A stretch of 64,000 nucleotides of DNA from Mucilaginibacter sp. PPCGB 2223 (GCF_001705515.1 NZ_MDJS01000001.1:62001-126000); one strand, 5' to 3'; shown: positions 8,677 to 17,446, counted from the stretch's first letter. The notes: a model not told the origin generated them from the sequence alone. Translations and numbers: made by a program.

Positions 8677-10059
8677 ATGTCGATACTGATAAAAAATGGC
8701 AGGGTTGTTACCGTTGCAGAGGATACGATAGCTGATATATACATTGAAGGCGAAACGGTTGTTGCCGTTGGCAAGAACCTGGATTATAAAGCCGATAAAG
8801 TGATCGATGCTGCAGGCATGCTGGTGTTTCCGGGTGGGATAGACCCGCATGTGCATTTGTCGATGCCATTTATGGGTACCTTTTCGAGCGATACTTATGA
8901 GACGGGTACGCGTGCAGCTTTGTTTGGCGGTACCACTACCGTGATAGACTTTGTGCTGCAAACACAAGGCAAATCGCTTAAGCATGCCCTAACCGACTGG
9001 CAATCGCGCGCTACAGGCACAGCCCTTGGCGATTACAGCTTCCACATGGCCGTGACCGATTTTAATGAAGATACCAAAGCGGAGATCAAACAAATGGTGG
9101 AGGAAGAGGGGATAACCTCGTTCAAAACATTTATGGCTTATAAAGGCGCTCTGATGATTGATGACCGTCAGATGGTTGGGTTGATGAAGGAAGTGAAGAA
9201 GCAGGGCGGGATGGTTACCGCGCATGCCACCAATGGTGATTTGATTGATTTTTTAGTTGCGAAGCATCGCGCGGAAGGTAAATTATCCCCCCTGTATCAC
9301 TACCTGTCGCAACCTGAGGTAAGTGAGGCCGAAGCATCGAACCGGTTTGCTCAACTGGCGCACTATACCGGCTGCCCGGCATACATTGTTCATCTCACCT
9401 GCGAAGGAGCGTTGAACGCCGTGCGCGATATGGGCAAGGAAAATTACCAGGTGTTTGCCGAAACCTGTATCCAATACCTGATACTGGATGCATCGTTGTA
9501 CGAAAAGGATTTTGAAGGTGCGAAGTGGGTGATGAGCCCGCCGCTGCGCGAGAAGAAAGATCAGGACGCCTTATGGGCCGGTATAAACCAGGGCTTGCTG
9601 CAAATTGTGGCTACAGATCATTGCCCCTTTATGTGGGAGCAAAAGCTGATGGGTAAGGACGATTTTAGCAAGATACCGAACGGGCACCCGGCGATAGAGA
9701 ACAGGTTTGAGCTGCTGTACTCGGAAGGTGTGGCAAAAGGCAAGATCAGCCTGAACAAATTTGTGGAGGTGAGCAGTACCAACGCGGCCAAAATATTCGG
9801 TATGTTTCCGCGGAAGGGAACGATAGCTGTGGGCGGTGATGCCGATATCGTGATCTTCGACCCGAAAGCTAAACATAAGCTATCTGCCGAAACGCACCAT
9901 ATGAATGTGGATTACAGCGGTTACGAAGGCTGGGAAGTTGAAGGTAAAGTGAAAACCGTTTTACTGCGTGGTAAGGTGGCTATTGATGATAATGAATGCA
10001 AGGTGGAGAAAGGCAATGGGCAGTTTATTAAAAGGAAGAAAGTGGGCAATCATTTTTAA
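8677..10059 (+). CDS. hydA: Dihydropyrimidinase / hydantoinase
   Basis: A 460-residue cyclic amidohydrolase that opens dihydrouracil to N-carbamoyl-beta-alanine in the cytoplasm. The binuclear metal centre can be read fully: His58 and His60 in GGIDPHVHLS, Lys150 (to be carbamylated) in TSFKTFMAYKG, His183 in TAHATNGD, His239 in YIVHLTCEGA and Asp314 in VATDHCPF. These positions match well-studied D-hydantoinases almost number for number. It is the second step of the reductive pathway and is followed by the third-step gene. The spacers on both sides are packed with palindromic repeats. Confidence 0.95.
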   Translation: MSILIKNGRVVTVAEDTIADIYIEGETVVAVGKNLDYKADKVIDAAGMLVFPGGIDPHVHLSMPFMGTFSSDTYETGTRAALFGGTTTVIDFVLQTQGKSLKHALTDWQSRATGTALGDYSFHMAVTDFNEDTKAEIKQMVEEEGITSFKTFMAYKGALMIDDRQMVGLMKEVKKQGGMVTAHATNGDLIDFLVAKHRAEGKLSPLYHYLSQPEVSEAEASNRFAQLAHYTGCPAYIVHLTCEGALNAVRDMGKENYQVFAETCIQYLILDASLYEKDFEGAKWVMSPPLREKKDQDALWAGINQGLLQIVATDHCPFMWEQKLMGKDDFSKIPNGHPAIENRFELLYSEGVAKGKISLNKFVEVSSTNAAKIFGMFPRKGTIAVGGDADIVIFDPKAKHKLSAETHHMNVDYSGYEGWEVEGKVKTVLLRGKVAIDDNECKVEKGNGQFIKRKKVGNHF

Positions 10060-10074
10060 GCAACAAAACAAAAA

Positions 10075-10197
10075 TGTCATTGCGAGGCGGAGCGCGCTGA
10101 AAGCAGCGACGACGTGGCAATCTCTAAGGACAATCACGTGTGCTTAGCATTTTGACTACTGTCCTCAGAGATTGCCACGCTATCGCTCGCAATGACA
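10075..10197. repeat. TGTCATTGCGAG long hairpin repeat
   Basis: The left arm begins TGTCATTGCGAGGCGGAGCG and includes GTGGCAATCTCT and GGACA. The right arm begins TGTCC and includes AGAGATTGCCACG and CGCTCGCAATGACA. This TGTCATTGCGAG/GTGGCAATC palindrome type is, from memory, widespread in Bacteroidota and other phyla. It lies between the dihydropyrimidinase and ureidopropionase genes. Confidence 0.85.
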
Positions 10198-10240
10198 TAA
10201 GTATATTAGTTAACTGACCTTATATAGAAAAAACATTTAC

Positions 10241-11107
10241 ATGCCAAGAATCATTAAATCGGGACTGATACAAATGAGTCTGCCGAAAACGGAGGGCGAG
10301 GGTACGATACCCGAAATTGTGGATGCCATGGTGCAGAAGCATATTCCGTATATTGAAGAAGCCGGGAGGCAGGGCGTACAGATATTGTGCCTGCAGGAGA
10401 TCTTCAATACACCGTACTTCTGCCCCGGGCAGGACCCTAAATGGTACGCCTCGGCCGAAACCGTGCCCGGCCCTACGACCGACCTGATGGCCACCTATGC
10501 CAAAAAGTATAATATGGTGATCATTGTGCCGATCTACGAAAAAGAGCAGGCAGGCGTGCTGTATAATACGGCAGCGGTGATCGATGCCGACGGTACATAT
10601 TTGGGTAAATACCGCAAAAACCACATCCCGCAAACCAATGGTTTTTGGGAGAAGTTCTTTTTTAAACCCGGTAACCTGGGCTACCCGGTGTTTCAAACCA
10701 AGTACGCCAAAGTAGGTGTGTATATCTGTTACGACAGGCATTTCCCGGATGGAGCACGTTGCTTGGGGCTGAACGGAGCCGAAATTGTGTACAACCCATC
10801 GGCAACGGTAAAGGGTTTATCGCAATACCTGTGGCAACTGGAACAGCCCGCACATGCGGTGGCCAACGGTTATTTTATGGGTTGCATTAACCGTGTAGGT
10901 ACCGAAGCGCCCTGGAATTTGGGCAAGTTTTACGGTACATCGTACCATGTAAACCCGCGCGGGCAGATCATCGGCCAGGCATCGGAAGATAATGACGAGT
11001 TGCTGGTGAACGAGTTCGACCTGGATATGATAGACGAGGTACGCAGTACCTGGCAGTTTTTCCGCGACAGGAGACCGGAAACTTATGGGCCGATAACTGA
11101 TTTGTAG
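10241..11107 (+). CDS. Nitrilase-superfamily beta-ureidopropionase (N-carbamoyl-beta-alanine amidohydrolase)
   Basis: A 288-residue carbon-nitrogen hydrolase. The nitrilase catalytic triad is Glu53 (CLQEIF), Lys126 (LGKYRKNHIP) and Cys163 (YICYDRHFPDGAR). It would hydrolyse N-carbamoyl-beta-alanine to beta-alanine, CO2 and ammonia, the third step of uracil degradation. Its place between hydA and preT supports this over other nitrilase activities such as putrescine carbamoyl hydrolysis. Length and motifs are normal for the family. Confidence 0.9.
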   Translation: MPRIIKSGLIQMSLPKTEGEGTIPEIVDAMVQKHIPYIEEAGRQGVQILCLQEIFNTPYFCPGQDPKWYASAETVPGPTTDLMATYAKKYNMVIIVPIYEKEQAGVLYNTAAVIDADGTYLGKYRKNHIPQTNGFWEKFFFKPGNLGYPVFQTKYAKVGVYICYDRHFPDGARCLGLNGAEIVYNPSATVKGLSQYLWQLEQPAHAVANGYFMGCINRVGTEAPWNLGKFYGTSYHVNPRGQIIGQASEDNDELLVNEFDLDMIDEVRSTWQFFRDRRPETYGPITDL

Positions 11108-11124
11108 TGTTTGGGATAAAAGAA

Positions 11125-11304
11125 TAAAGAGCAAGGAGCAAAGACAAAATACAAGAGGAACTGCCTGGCTGCGATCCGATGGCCGGTTCCCTATGAAAAT
11201 ATTACTCATTCGCCGCGTGGCGAGGTTGAGCAGAGTTTATAGTTTAAGGTTGATAGCGCATACTGCTTTTGACTTTTAACTTTTGACTTTTAACTTAAAA
11301 AAAC
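11125..11304. repeat. Repeat-bearing spacer before preT
   Basis: A 197-bp spacer with no gene. Its 3' end carries tandem TTTTGACTTTTAACT words running straight into an A-run and the preT start codon. The final 23 bases before the ATG region (11281-11303) recur exactly at 58663-58685 upstream of another gene. The rest holds iterated GGAGCAAAG-type words. Confidence 0.6.
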
Positions 11305-12645
11305 ATGTCGATAACTAACTACCGGCTTACTACCGAACAGTACGCCGAAAACTTTTCCGATATCCACCCGCCGTTCGAGAATTTGACGGCTGCATTAGTG
11401 GAGGCTAACCGTTGCATATTTTGCTACGATGCGCCGTGTATGAAATCGTGCCCGACGAGCATTAACGTGCCCAAGTTTATCAAACAGATCGCCACCGAAA
11501 ATATCAAAGGTTCGGCACATACCATCTTTTCATCCAATATTATGGGCGGGGGCTGCTCAAAAGTTTGCCCGGTTGAAAAACTGTGCGAAGGCGCCTGCGT
11601 GTATAACCTGATGGAAGAAGAACCCATCCAGATAGCGCGTTTGCAGCGTTACAGTACCGAAAAGGCCATCCAGGAAAAATGGCCCTTGTTTACCCGCAAG
11701 CCATCTAATGGTAAACGTGTAGCGGTTGTGGGTGCCGGTCCGGCAGGCTTATCGTGCGCGCACGTTTTATCCCGCGAAGGTATCGATGTAACCATTTACG
11801 AAAAGGAAGCCAAAGGCGGTGGTTTGATGACCTACGGCATTGCGGCGTACAAGGTAACGCCCGAGTTTTGCGAAGATGAGGTGCAGTATATCCTGTCGCT
11901 GGGCGGTATCGAGATCAAATACAACCAGGAGTTGGGTAAGGATATTTCGCTTGCCGAATTGCAAAGTCAATACGATGCGGTGTATTTGGGTATCGGTGTT
12001 GGTTTGGCCCGTCAGCTGGCTATTCCGGGCGAAGAACTGGATGGTGTTGTTGATGCGATCAGCTTTATTTACGATATCCGCAGCAAAGGTTACAACCAGG
12101 TTAAGGTTGGCGATAAGGTTGCCGTAATCGGTATGGGGATGACGGCCATCGATGCCGCTACCCAAGCCAAACGCTTAGGTGCTAAAGAGGTGACCATGCT
12201 TTACCGTCGTACGCAGGCCGAAATGCCTTGCACACAGGTTGAGCTGGATATTGCCATGCTTGACGGTTGTAAAATTGTATGGCTGGCAACGCCTAAAGAA
12301 GTTTTGGGTGCCGATGGAAAGGTAAAGCAATTGGTTTGCAGTATTACCACTTTGGGCGAACCCGATGCCAGCGGCCGCCGTTCGCCGGTGGATACTGGTG
12401 AAACGATAACGCTTGAGGTAGATATGGTGATCAAAGCCGCGGGGCAAATGCCTTTCGAGAAACTGGTTGCTGAAAACGTGTTGGAGAACAAATACGGCAA
12501 GATAGTTACCGATAGCCAAGGCGTAACCAGCATTGCAGGCGTGTTTGCCGGTGGCGACTGCGTTAACGGTGGTAAAGAAGTAGTAGACGCCGTACAAGCC
12601 GGAAAAGATGGCGCGACGGGAATTTTAGATTTTTTAGGTTTATAA
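11305..12645 (+). CDS. preT: NAD(P)-dependent dihydropyrimidine dehydrogenase, flavin subunit PreT
   Basis: A 446-residue flavoprotein subunit that passes electrons from NAD(P)H to PreA for uracil or thymine reduction. The N-terminal iron-sulfur region (residues about 37-98) holds CIFCYDAPCMKSCP and GGGCSKVCPVEKLCEGAC. A FAD-binding Rossmann motif (VAVVGAGPAGLSCAHVL) follows, then a second dinucleotide motif (VAVIGMGMTAIDAATQAKR). The C-terminal GVFAGGDCVNGGKEVVDA is the usual flavin-closing motif of the glutamate-synthase small-subunit family. It pairs with the following preA gene, with a palindromic repeat between them. Confidence 0.93.
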   Translation: MSITNYRLTTEQYAENFSDIHPPFENLTAALVEANRCIFCYDAPCMKSCPTSINVPKFIKQIATENIKGSAHTIFSSNIMGGGCSKVCPVEKLCEGACVYNLMEEEPIQIARLQRYSTEKAIQEKWPLFTRKPSNGKRVAVVGAGPAGLSCAHVLSREGIDVTIYEKEAKGGGLMTYGIAAYKVTPEFCEDEVQYILSLGGIEIKYNQELGKDISLAELQSQYDAVYLGIGVGLARQLAIPGEELDGVVDAISFIYDIRSKGYNQVKVGDKVAVIGMGMTAIDAATQAKRLGAKEVTMLYRRTQAEMPCTQVELDIAMLDGCKIVWLATPKEVLGADGKVKQLVCSITTLGEPDASGRRSPVDTGETITLEVDMVIKAAGQMPFEKLVAENVLENKYGKIVTDSQGVTSIAGVFAGGDCVNGGKEVVDAVQAGKDGATGILDFLGL

Positions 12646-12728
12646 TAGTTATCAGTTTTCAGTTGCGGGTTGTCAGTTAAAAAGGCGCTCAATAACTGAC
12701 AACTCACAACAAACAACTCACAACTGAA
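12646..12728. repeat. Word-like palindrome, CAGTTGTCAGTT type
   Basis: The left arm iterates TATCAGTTTTCAGTTGCGGG and TTGTCAGTT. The right arm iterates AACTGACAACTCACAAC and CAACTCACAACTGAA and ends seven bases before the preA ATG. The same word set is found inside aroA at 44659-44739. Confidence 0.8.
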
Positions 12729-12735
12729 AAAAGAA

Positions 12736-14004
12736 ATGGCAGATATATCATCAGATTTTTTAGGGATCAAATCGCCGAACCCGTTTTGGCTGGCCAGTGC
12801 GCCGCCTACGGATAAAAAACTCAACGTACTGCGTGCTTTTGAGGCAGGCTGGGGCGGGGTAGTATGGAAAACCCTGGGCAGCCAGGTAAAAAACGTATCG
12901 TCGCGCTACTCGGCGGTGGATTATCATGGCAGCAGGGTAATGGGTTTTAACAATATCGAGCTGATATCCGACAGGCCATTGGATATTAACCTGCGTGAGA
13001 TACGTGAGGTGTTAAAAGAATTCCCCGACAGGGCGATGATCGTTTCGCTGATGGCGGATAATGATCGCGAAAGCTGGCACGAACTGATTAAAAAAGTGGA
13101 AGACACCGGCGCGCATGGCCTGGAGCTCAACTTCGGCTGTCCGCACGGGATGACCGAGCGCGGCATGGGTGCTGCCGTCGGGCAGGACCCGGAGATTGCC
13201 CGTATGGTGGTGGAGTGGGTAATGGAAGTGGCTACCATACCGGTTATTACCAAGCTAACACCAAACGTACACTCGGTAGTGCCCACCGGTTTGGCTTCGG
13301 TGCTGGGCGGTACTAATGCGCTTTCGCTTATCAATACCATACAATCGGTTACGGGGGTTGATTTGGATAGTTTTGTTCCTAACCCGAATGTAGGGGGCAA
13401 ATCGGCCTTTGGGGGCTATTGCGGCCCGGCGGTTAAGCCCATCGCACTCAAATTTTTGACTACCATCGCACAAAACGAAATTACCCGTAGGGTACCGATC
13501 TCGGGCATCGGCGGCGTAAGCACGTGGAAAGATGCCGTTGAATTTATGCTGCTTGGCGCAAGCAACGTGCAGGTTTGTACCGCTGCCATGAAGCACGGCT
13601 TCCGCATTGTAGAGGACATGATCGAGGGCTTGAATTACTGGATGGACGACAAAGGCTTTAAAAAGCTGGATGATTTTATCGGTAAATCGGTACCGACGAT
13701 GAGCAACTGGGAAGACCTGGATATCAACTACCACATTGTAGCCAACATTAACCAGGATAAATGTGTGCATTGCGGTTTGTGTTATATTGCCTGCGAGGAT
13801 ACTTCGCACCAATCGATAGCTTTAGATTACGGTAAGCCTTACAATAAATACACCATCAAGGAAGAGGAATGTGTGGGCTGTAACCTGTGCAAACTGGTTT
13901 GCCCGGTTGATAACTGCATCACGATGGTGGAGCAGCGAAAAGCGCCCGAATATATGAACTGGAAGGATTTTCAGCGTTTAGGCATGCCGTTGAATGATCA
14001 TTGA
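12736..14004 (+). CDS. preA: NAD-dependent dihydropyrimidine dehydrogenase, catalytic subunit PreA
   Basis: A 422-residue subunit that reduces uracil to dihydrouracil, the first step of the reductive pathway. The N-terminal dihydroorotate-dehydrogenase-like FMN barrel includes LELNFGCPHGMTERGMG, which carries the active-site Cys. The C-terminus has two 4Fe-4S motifs, CVHCGLCYIACED and CVGCNLCKLVCPVDNC (about residues 340-395), for electron transfer from PreT. E. coli PreA has the same design. It is the last gene of the degradation set and is convergent with a peroxiredoxin gene. Confidence 0.95.
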   Translation: MADISSDFLGIKSPNPFWLASAPPTDKKLNVLRAFEAGWGGVVWKTLGSQVKNVSSRYSAVDYHGSRVMGFNNIELISDRPLDINLREIREVLKEFPDRAMIVSLMADNDRESWHELIKKVEDTGAHGLELNFGCPHGMTERGMGAAVGQDPEIARMVVEWVMEVATIPVITKLTPNVHSVVPTGLASVLGGTNALSLINTIQSVTGVDLDSFVPNPNVGGKSAFGGYCGPAVKPIALKFLTTIAQNEITRRVPISGIGGVSTWKDAVEFMLLGASNVQVCTAAMKHGFRIVEDMIEGLNYWMDDKGFKKLDDFIGKSVPTMSNWEDLDINYHIVANINQDKCVHCGLCYIACEDTSHQSIALDYGKPYNKYTIKEEECVGCNLCKLVCPVDNCITMVEQRKAPEYMNWKDFQRLGMPLNDH

Positions 14005-14088
14005 GCCCCTTCTAAAACTCCCCGGTAGTGGAGACTTTGATATGCATTTTTCAAGCCCTCCCTGTCGGGGAGGATTGGGTGGGACTTA
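14005..14088 (-). repeat. CCTCCCGG...TTTTAGA repeat, copy 1
   Basis: On the minus strand this spacer reads CCCACCCAATCCTCCCCG, then GGGAGGGCTTGAAAA, GTCTCCACTACCGGGGAG and TTTTAGAAGGGG. A related copy lies in the opposite orientation at 63788-63872. It separates the convergent preA and peroxiredoxin genes and may act as a terminator. Confidence 0.65.
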
Positions 14089-14613
14089 CTGCTTCTTCAT
14101 CTTCTGCACTATGGCCAACGCCTGCTGCGCGTGTTCAACTCCATGGATCATGCTGGTATAGGTAAAAGCGATCTTACCATGCAGGTCGACAACGAAGGTT
14201 TCGCGGCCGGACATGAAAAAGGAATTTTTAACCTCGAACTGCTTAAACACTTTATCCTGCGGATCGCTTAGCAAAACAAACGGTAGCTTTTCCTTATCGG
14301 CGAAGTGTTTGTGGCTGGCTACCGTGCCGCCATTAATGCCGATGACTATTGCACCGGCTCTGGTAAAATCGTCAAAGCTATCGCGAAAAGCGCAGGCTTC
14401 TTTGGTACAAACCATGCTTTCATCCTTCGGATAAAAATAAATTACCAGGGCATGTTTACCTATATGGTCGGCAACTTTAAACTCTTTACCGTTCTGATCG
14501 GTCAGCGTAAACGCCGGTATCTCATCGCCAACGGCAAGCGTTTTTTTGTTTTGGGCCTGTATCGCGAAAGGCAACAGCAGCGCGAAAAGGGTAGCGGAGA
14601 GAAACTGTTTCAT
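14086..14613 (-). CDS. Exported peroxiredoxin, BCP/PrxQ-like
   Basis: A 175-residue AhpC/TSA-family peroxiredoxin with a signal peptide (about residues 1-20, ending AIQAQ). The peroxidatic Cys69 lies in YPKDESMVCTKEACAFRD and Cys74 five residues on gives the PrxQ/BCP-type resolving pair. It would reduce peroxides in the periplasm, an unusual compartment for BCP proteins but common in Bacteroidota. It is the most downstream gene of a minus-strand run with the CAP-domain gene. Confidence 0.88.
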   Translation of the reverse strand: MKQFLSATLFALLLPFAIQAQNKKTLAVGDEIPAFTLTDQNGKEFKVADHIGKHALVIYFYPKDESMVCTKEACAFRDSFDDFTRAGAIVIGINGGTVASHKHFADKEKLPFVLLSDPQDKVFKQFEVKNSFFMSGRETFVVDLHGKIAFTYTSMIHGVEHAQQALAIVQKMKKQ

Positions 14614-14673
14614 AACAAGGTTTATACTAAATACGAAGGTGGGTTGTATAACGATTGATTATTCTTAATTTAA

Positions 14674-15231
14674 CTACTTAGATTCCTTTATTACCCACTT
14701 TCCATTGTAGTGCTTGCCTTTTTCCTGGGGTATGCGGCCGCCAAAATCCTGAACCCAATAGTATTTGTATTCGGCTACGCCGATCTCTTTAAAACCTGGG
14801 TTCATCAGGTTTTTGCAATGACCAACGCTTTTAAACCATCCGGTAATTACTTCGGTGATACTGCGCTGCCCGGCGGCGATATTCTCACCAATGGTATAGC
14901 TTTGAAAACCGGTATAATTATAACCAACGGCAAAGAGCCTGTCCTGCAGGCTGCGCCCGTCGGTGCTGGTATGCGAAAAATATTCGTGCTTAGCCATGTC
15001 TCTGGCATGTTCTTCGGCCGCATCAGCTAAAATATCGTTCCAGGTAATAGGCGCTGCCGGGCGCATATAGGTGGTACCGCAATTGCAGCCTTTGGCACGA
15101 ACCGTATTAATGGCAACTAAAAACTGGTCTTTAAAATCCTTATCGCTCAGATGTAAGGATTTTTGTGCGACTGCCGCAGAAAAACTCAGTAACACAAAAA
15201 GCGCTGACAATATATTGTTCTTCATATCCAT
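14674..15231 (-). CDS. Secreted CAP-domain (SCP/PR1) protein
   Basis: A 185-residue protein with a signal peptide (about 1-22, ending AAVAQ) and a CAP domain. Motifs include EEHARDMAKHEYFSHTS, IGENIAAGQ and VGHCKNLMNPGFKEIGVAEY, the conserved His/Glu cavity region of the family. Bacterial CAP proteins are extracellular with poorly known functions. A relation to the downstream lipid cluster is not evident beyond shared strand and a 38-bp gap to the PAP2 gene. Confidence 0.88.
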   Translation of the reverse strand: MDMKNNILSALFVLLSFSAAVAQKSLHLSDKDFKDQFLVAINTVRAKGCNCGTTYMRPAAPITWNDILADAAEEHARDMAKHEYFSHTSTDGRSLQDRLFAVGYNYTGFQSYTIGENIAAGQRSITEVITGWFKSVGHCKNLMNPGFKEIGVAEYKYYWVQDFGGRIPQEKGKHYNGKWVIKESK

Positions 15232-15269
15232 TTCTCCGGATAATAAAACGCAGGGAGAGAGGCTTTGTT

Positions 15270-16211
15270 TTATGCAATGACCGCAGCAAAACGGTCGACA
15301 GATCGCTTAAACCGGCCGGAGTGTTCCACGATATACTCAAAGAGGCTTATGCCGATAAGACCTGTTGCAACGCCCGCGAGTACATCGAGCACGTAGTGAT
15401 GGCTCAGGTATATTGCTGCGAACCAGATGCCGACCATCACTGTAGCGAAAAAAGCGGTGATCCAACCCAGTCTGTTCTTTACAGCATAGTACAAAACTAC
15501 CATAGGGTAAGCCGAGTGCAGCGAGGGCATGGCTGCGAATACGTTAGAGCCTTTGGCATAGATGGAGTGAAACAGGCTAATATGAAAGTGCGCATCAAAC
15601 CGGGCCAGACCGGCGGTATTGCCAGGTGTATTAGCAATGAAGTTGAATCCATGTAACTGTACGTACCAGGGCGGTGCGGCCGGGAAGGTGTAGTAAATGA
15701 TGAAACCCAGGAAATTAACCAGCACAAAGGTAAGCCAGAACAAGATAAGCTGCCTGCGATGCTTAATAAACAGATATACTGCAAACAGCATGGGTACCGG
15801 TATCCAGCACAGGTAAAATATGCCGCAGATGATATCTAAAGTCGTGCTGCCATTATAGCGCCAATACTCGTTCGGCGTAAGTATTTTGCCATTGATATTG
15901 ATGCCGAAAAGCCCTTTCTCGAAGTTGTAGATATCGCCGATATGAACGGTGGCATAGTTATAGTTGGGGAAGGCTTTCATATAATCGTAAATTATCCAAT
16001 AGATAACGAATACAGAAAAGCCCAGGATAAACTTGCGCGAGGTAGCCGAAATATAATAACACCCGTTACATATCGCGATAAGCACCAACTGGTCAACCTT
16101 GTATCCCACCAGAGAATAAGAAATAACCAGATACGCCAGCGAAATTGCCGAAGTAACCAAAACGGTTTTAACGGAAGTAGCTGCTCCCTTTTGCCAAGAG
16201 GAGTCGCTCAT
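15270..16211 (-). CDS. PAP2-family inositol-phosphoryl-ceramide synthase-like protein
   Basis: A 313-residue membrane protein with about six or more helices and a C-terminal PAP2/AUR1-type active site. The C2 motif is FAAMPSLHSAYP and the C3 motif is YLSHHYVLDVLAGV. A variant upstream segment GLARFDAHFH resembles AUR1 rather than classic lipid phosphatases. Within a cluster carrying inositol-phosphate synthase, a CDP-alcohol phosphatidyltransferase and sphingolipid genes, it most likely transfers phosphoinositol from PI to ceramide, as reported for the inositol-lipid cluster of Bacteroides thetaiotaomicron. A plain lipid phosphatase is the alternative. It nearly abuts the hydroxylase gene (1 bp). 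Confidence 0.8.
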   Translation of the reverse strand: MSDSSWQKGAATSVKTVLVTSAISLAYLVISYSLVGYKVDQLVLIAICNGCYYISATSRKFILGFSVFVIYWIIYDYMKAFPNYNYATVHIGDIYNFEKGLFGININGKILTPNEYWRYNGSTTLDIICGIFYLCWIPVPMLFAVYLFIKHRRQLILFWLTFVLVNFLGFIIYYTFPAAPPWYVQLHGFNFIANTPGNTAGLARFDAHFHISLFHSIYAKGSNVFAAMPSLHSAYPMVVLYYAVKNRLGWITAFFATVMVGIWFAAIYLSHHYVLDVLAGVATGLIGISLFEYIVEHSGRFKRSVDRFAAVIA

Positions 16212-16212
16212 G

Positions 16213-16833
16213 TTATTTATCGGTAAAACGCGAGCGGAATATTTTGTCCCAAAGGTCGGAGCTTACGCCATAACCGCGGGTCGGGTCCTGGTAGTGGTGC
16301 AGCATGTGGTGTTGTTTGATCTTTTTCCAGATACCCGATTTAAAATTAAAATGATGGATGGCATAGTGCGTCATGTCATATACCAGGTAACCGGTGATAA
16401 ACGCCGGGAAAAAAGCATATACGTAGGTTGCAGGCAGTATGGCATTGAACAAAAAATAAAAGCTTAAAGCCAGGGGGATACTTGCCGATGGGGGCAAAAC
16501 CAAACGTTTTAAATCGTTTGGATAATCGTGATGAACGCCGTGAAAAATAAAGTGTAAGCGCAGCGCCCATTTTTGTTTGGGTACATAATGGAAAATAAAG
16601 CGGTGCATAATGTATTCGACAAATGTCCATACAAACAGGCCGCCGGCTAACAGCAATATAAATGTACCTAAACCTATCGACGCTTCAAAAATGCCTTTAT
16701 ACAGCAGATAAATAATTACAGGCACGTAAATAATAAGAGGTATAAAAAAATGAACTTTAGACAAAGCCTCTAACAGGTCGCTCTTAAACATCCTTACCGA
16801 CTCTGGCGAGTTTGATACATAATTTTTCTTCAT
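16213..16833 (-). CDS. Fatty acid hydroxylase / sterol desaturase superfamily (candidate ceramide fatty-acid 2-hydroxylase)
   Basis: A 206-residue diiron membrane enzyme. Four His clusters are visible: EYIMHRFIFHY, LHFIFHGVHHDYPND, MTHYAIHHFNF and KQHHMLHHYQDP. This short form resembles FA2H/Scs7-type 2-hydroxylases. In a sphingolipid cluster it likely hydroxylates the N-acyl chain of ceramide, and 2-hydroxy ceramides are known in Sphingobacterium relatives. The substrate is an inference. It lies 10 bp from the DUF4833 gene. Confidence 0.8.
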   Translation of the reverse strand: MKKNYVSNSPESVRMFKSDLLEALSKVHFFIPLIIYVPVIIYLLYKGIFEASIGLGTFILLLAGGLFVWTFVEYIMHRFIFHYVPKQKWALRLHFIFHGVHHDYPNDLKRLVLPPSASIPLALSFYFLFNAILPATYVYAFFPAFITGYLVYDMTHYAIHHFNFKSGIWKKIKQHHMLHHYQDPTRGYGVSSDLWDKIFRSRFTDK

Positions 16834-16843
16834 AATAACACAA

Positions 16844-17428
16844 TCACGGTTTAAAACGCTCTACCACTTCTTTACCTGTATCCGGGTCGGTACCCTTAAT
16901 TTCGGCGTATACTACGTTGGGTATCCAAAAAGAGCCACCTTCAATCCGGAGAAATACCCGGTTCAGTATGATCTGCTTTTTGGCAACTGTGGCGTATATA
17001 TGGTACTTATTATCTGTGGCCGAGCGCATTAACAGCAGCGGATATTTTTTATACGATACAAAACGCACGTCAAATTTATTATTGCCCAGTGGTTTTGTAA
17101 CTAATCCGTAGGCAAATTTACGTTGAATTAAGTTAAGTTCCTCCTTTTGGCTGCGTTCGTTATATTTTATCCAATAAACGTGTATCGGGTTGTCGGGATC
17201 CAACTGGCCTGAAGCATCCTGGTTAAGGTCGTAGATGATGGTATTGGTATTCGGATCGCGCTGTACATAAAATAACCTCGGCACCGCAGGGGTAGGAAAA
17301 TTGATCACCATTTTTACCTTTTTACGGGTTATCGTATCGGTTTCGTTGCCGGCTTCCGGTGAGGTTGTTGTGCCCGGATGATGAAACAGGAGCGAAAAAT
17401 TGAGTAGTATGGCAAATAAAGTATTCAT
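16844..17428 (-). CDS. DUF4833-like exported protein in the inositol-lipid cluster
   Basis: A 194-residue protein with a signal peptide (about residues 1-15) followed by a low-complexity linker. The body contains VPRLFYVQRDPNTNTIIYDL, NPIHVYWIKYNERSQKEELN and RRNRVFLRIEGG-like segments without a recognisable catalytic motif. I assign DUF4833 from memory of the HVYWI region. It is tightly packed between the phosphatidyltransferase (18 bp) and hydroxylase genes, so it probably belongs to the lipid pathway. Possible roles include lipid transfer or the missing phosphatidylinositol-phosphate phosphatase, but nothing in the sequence proves either. Confidence 0.65.
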   Translation of the reverse strand: MNTLFAILLNFSLLFHHPGTTTSPEAGNETDTITRKKVKMVINFPTPAVPRLFYVQRDPNTNTIIYDLNQDASGQLDPDNPIHVYWIKYNERSQKEELNLIQRKFAYGLVTKPLGNNKFDVRFVSYKKYPLLLMRSATDNKYHIYATVAKKQIILNRVFLRIEGGSFWIPNVVYAEIKGTDPDTGKEVVERFKP

Positions 17429-17446
17429 CGTAATAGTAAAGTATTA

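Noticed and set aside
10075..10197. MITE with terminal inverted repeats
   Set aside because: The arms are long, but I see no clear target-site duplication and no transposase, so I list it only as a palindromic repeat.
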